In this document: positions 20,642 through 20,941 of the stretch, in pieces
Position numbering within the stretch: position 1 is the first letter of the stretch
How the letters are laid out: each line of letters begins with the position of its first letter
Assembly (NCBI GenBank): GCA_050290145.1
Contig: JBNKHC010000289.1
Span: 1 to 20,941 of the forward strand
Source of the DNA: Pelagibius sp050290145
GTDB taxonomy: Bacteria > Pseudomonadota > Alphaproteobacteria > Kiloniellales > Kiloniellaceae
Length of the DNA: 20,941 bases
Reading direction: 5' to 3'
Made by a program: the position numbers and the translations under genes
Notes under the pieces: generated by a model
The model's database searches: none
Told to the model about the DNA's origin: nothing
The model's input: the letters and a program-made list of their open reading frames with translations, nothing else

Positions 20642-20941
20642 CTAGTGGACGATCATGTCCCGATATTTTTCAGGCACCTGACTGATCGAAAGTTCCTGCT
20701 GTTCCGCCTCGTCGTGGGTGAAGGCGATGATGTCGGCCAGGTCCTGCCCGTTGAGGTCGATCATCGCGCCCAGCAGGTCCTCCTGCATTTCGGCCATCAC
20801 CGGGGCGCCCCGCCACATGCGCGCCGCGAACTCGAAGGCGTTCATCGGTTCGGGCATGTCGGCCGCGTTGAGGGAGGGGCCGATCTCGCCGCCGACGCCA
20901 TTGACGGAATGGCAGACGATACAGCCTTTTTCCAGAAACAC
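20642..20941 (-). CDS. Cytochrome c family protein (N-terminus outside window)
   Basis: About 99 C-terminal residues are visible, and the frame runs off the right edge without a certain start (the edge codon GTG is probably internal). CIVCH near the visible N-terminus is a CxxCH heme-attachment motif, followed by SVNGVGGEIGPSL, the usual class I cytochrome c continuation. A methionine from the MAEMQEDLLGAM area would be the sixth ligand. The order heme motif, GPSLN, MWRGAPVMAEM, LADIIAFTH fits a small periplasmic monoheme cytochrome or a cytochrome-domain protein; the signal peptide, if any, is outside. It sits upstream of the small membrane protein, hinting at a shared respiratory or redox role. 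Confidence 0.85.
   Translation of the reverse strand: MFLEKGCIVCHSVNGVGGEIGPSLNAADMPEPMNAFEFAARMWRGAPVMAEMQEDLLGAMIDLNGQDLADIIAFTHDEAEQQELSISQVPEKYRDMIVH

Noticed and set aside
1..20941. tRNA, rRNA, CRISPR, insertion sequence, integrase, attachment site or toxin-antitoxin pair
   Set aside because: Looked for across both strands; no cloverleaf-like region, regular spacer-repeat array, transposase motif or terminal inverted repeats were seen.

Overview
The window is GC-rich chromosomal DNA (GC content was judged by eye, not counted). Its codon use and gene content point to an alphaproteobacterium, most likely Rhodospirillales or Kiloniellales-like. The clues are a GapR-type DUF2312 protein, a DUF1244 protein, a fused indolepyruvate:ferredoxin oxidoreductase, and a conserved membrane protein of a kind seen in that class. 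The taxonomic placement is inference. I see no rRNA, tRNA, CRISPR array, insertion sequence or phage gene, and no clear horizontal-transfer boundary. Nearly all of the window is densely coding.

Layout. 1-2280: the 3' part of a YbdK-type carboxylate-amine ligase, a DUF1244 protein, gapR, and a convergent hypothetical gene. 2541-4656: a tight operon encoding a three-subunit cobalt-type nitrile hydratase / thiocyanate hydrolase-like enzyme (split beta subunit plus alpha subunit), followed by a HAD-IIA phosphatase. 4666-7709: a glutathione S-transferase divergent from a short-chain dehydrogenase, then a membrane fatty-acid desaturase and a cold-shock protein on the minus strand. 8015-9833: a conserved membrane protein and a DUF900 alpha/beta hydrolase. 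9953-12015: a DegT-family aminotransferase and an aspartyl/asparaginyl beta-hydroxylase-like 2-oxoglutarate oxygenase. 12106-12735: an outer-membrane beta-barrel protein. 12883-18844: an aromatic amino-acid catabolic locus, with iorAB divergent from hppD and phhA. 18864-20941: an APC-type transporter, a small membrane protein and a truncated cytochrome c.

How the genes fit together. PhhA makes tyrosine from phenylalanine. HppD turns 4-hydroxyphenylpyruvate into homogentisate. The indolepyruvate oxidoreductase oxidises aryl-pyruvates to aryl-acetyl-CoA. The locus therefore holds two branches of aryl-pyruvate breakdown flanking one 410-bp regulatory region, and the adjacent amino-acid permease could supply substrate. 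The split nitrile hydratase operon is the most unusual enzyme system here. It carries the full cobalt-site motif and a histidine-rich N-terminus, but no activator gene lies next to it. A second poorly understood unit is the aminotransferase/hydroxylase pair, both of which have membrane-affine segments. The cold-shock gene lies directly upstream of the desaturase, separated by two hairpins, which suggests a possible shared cold response.
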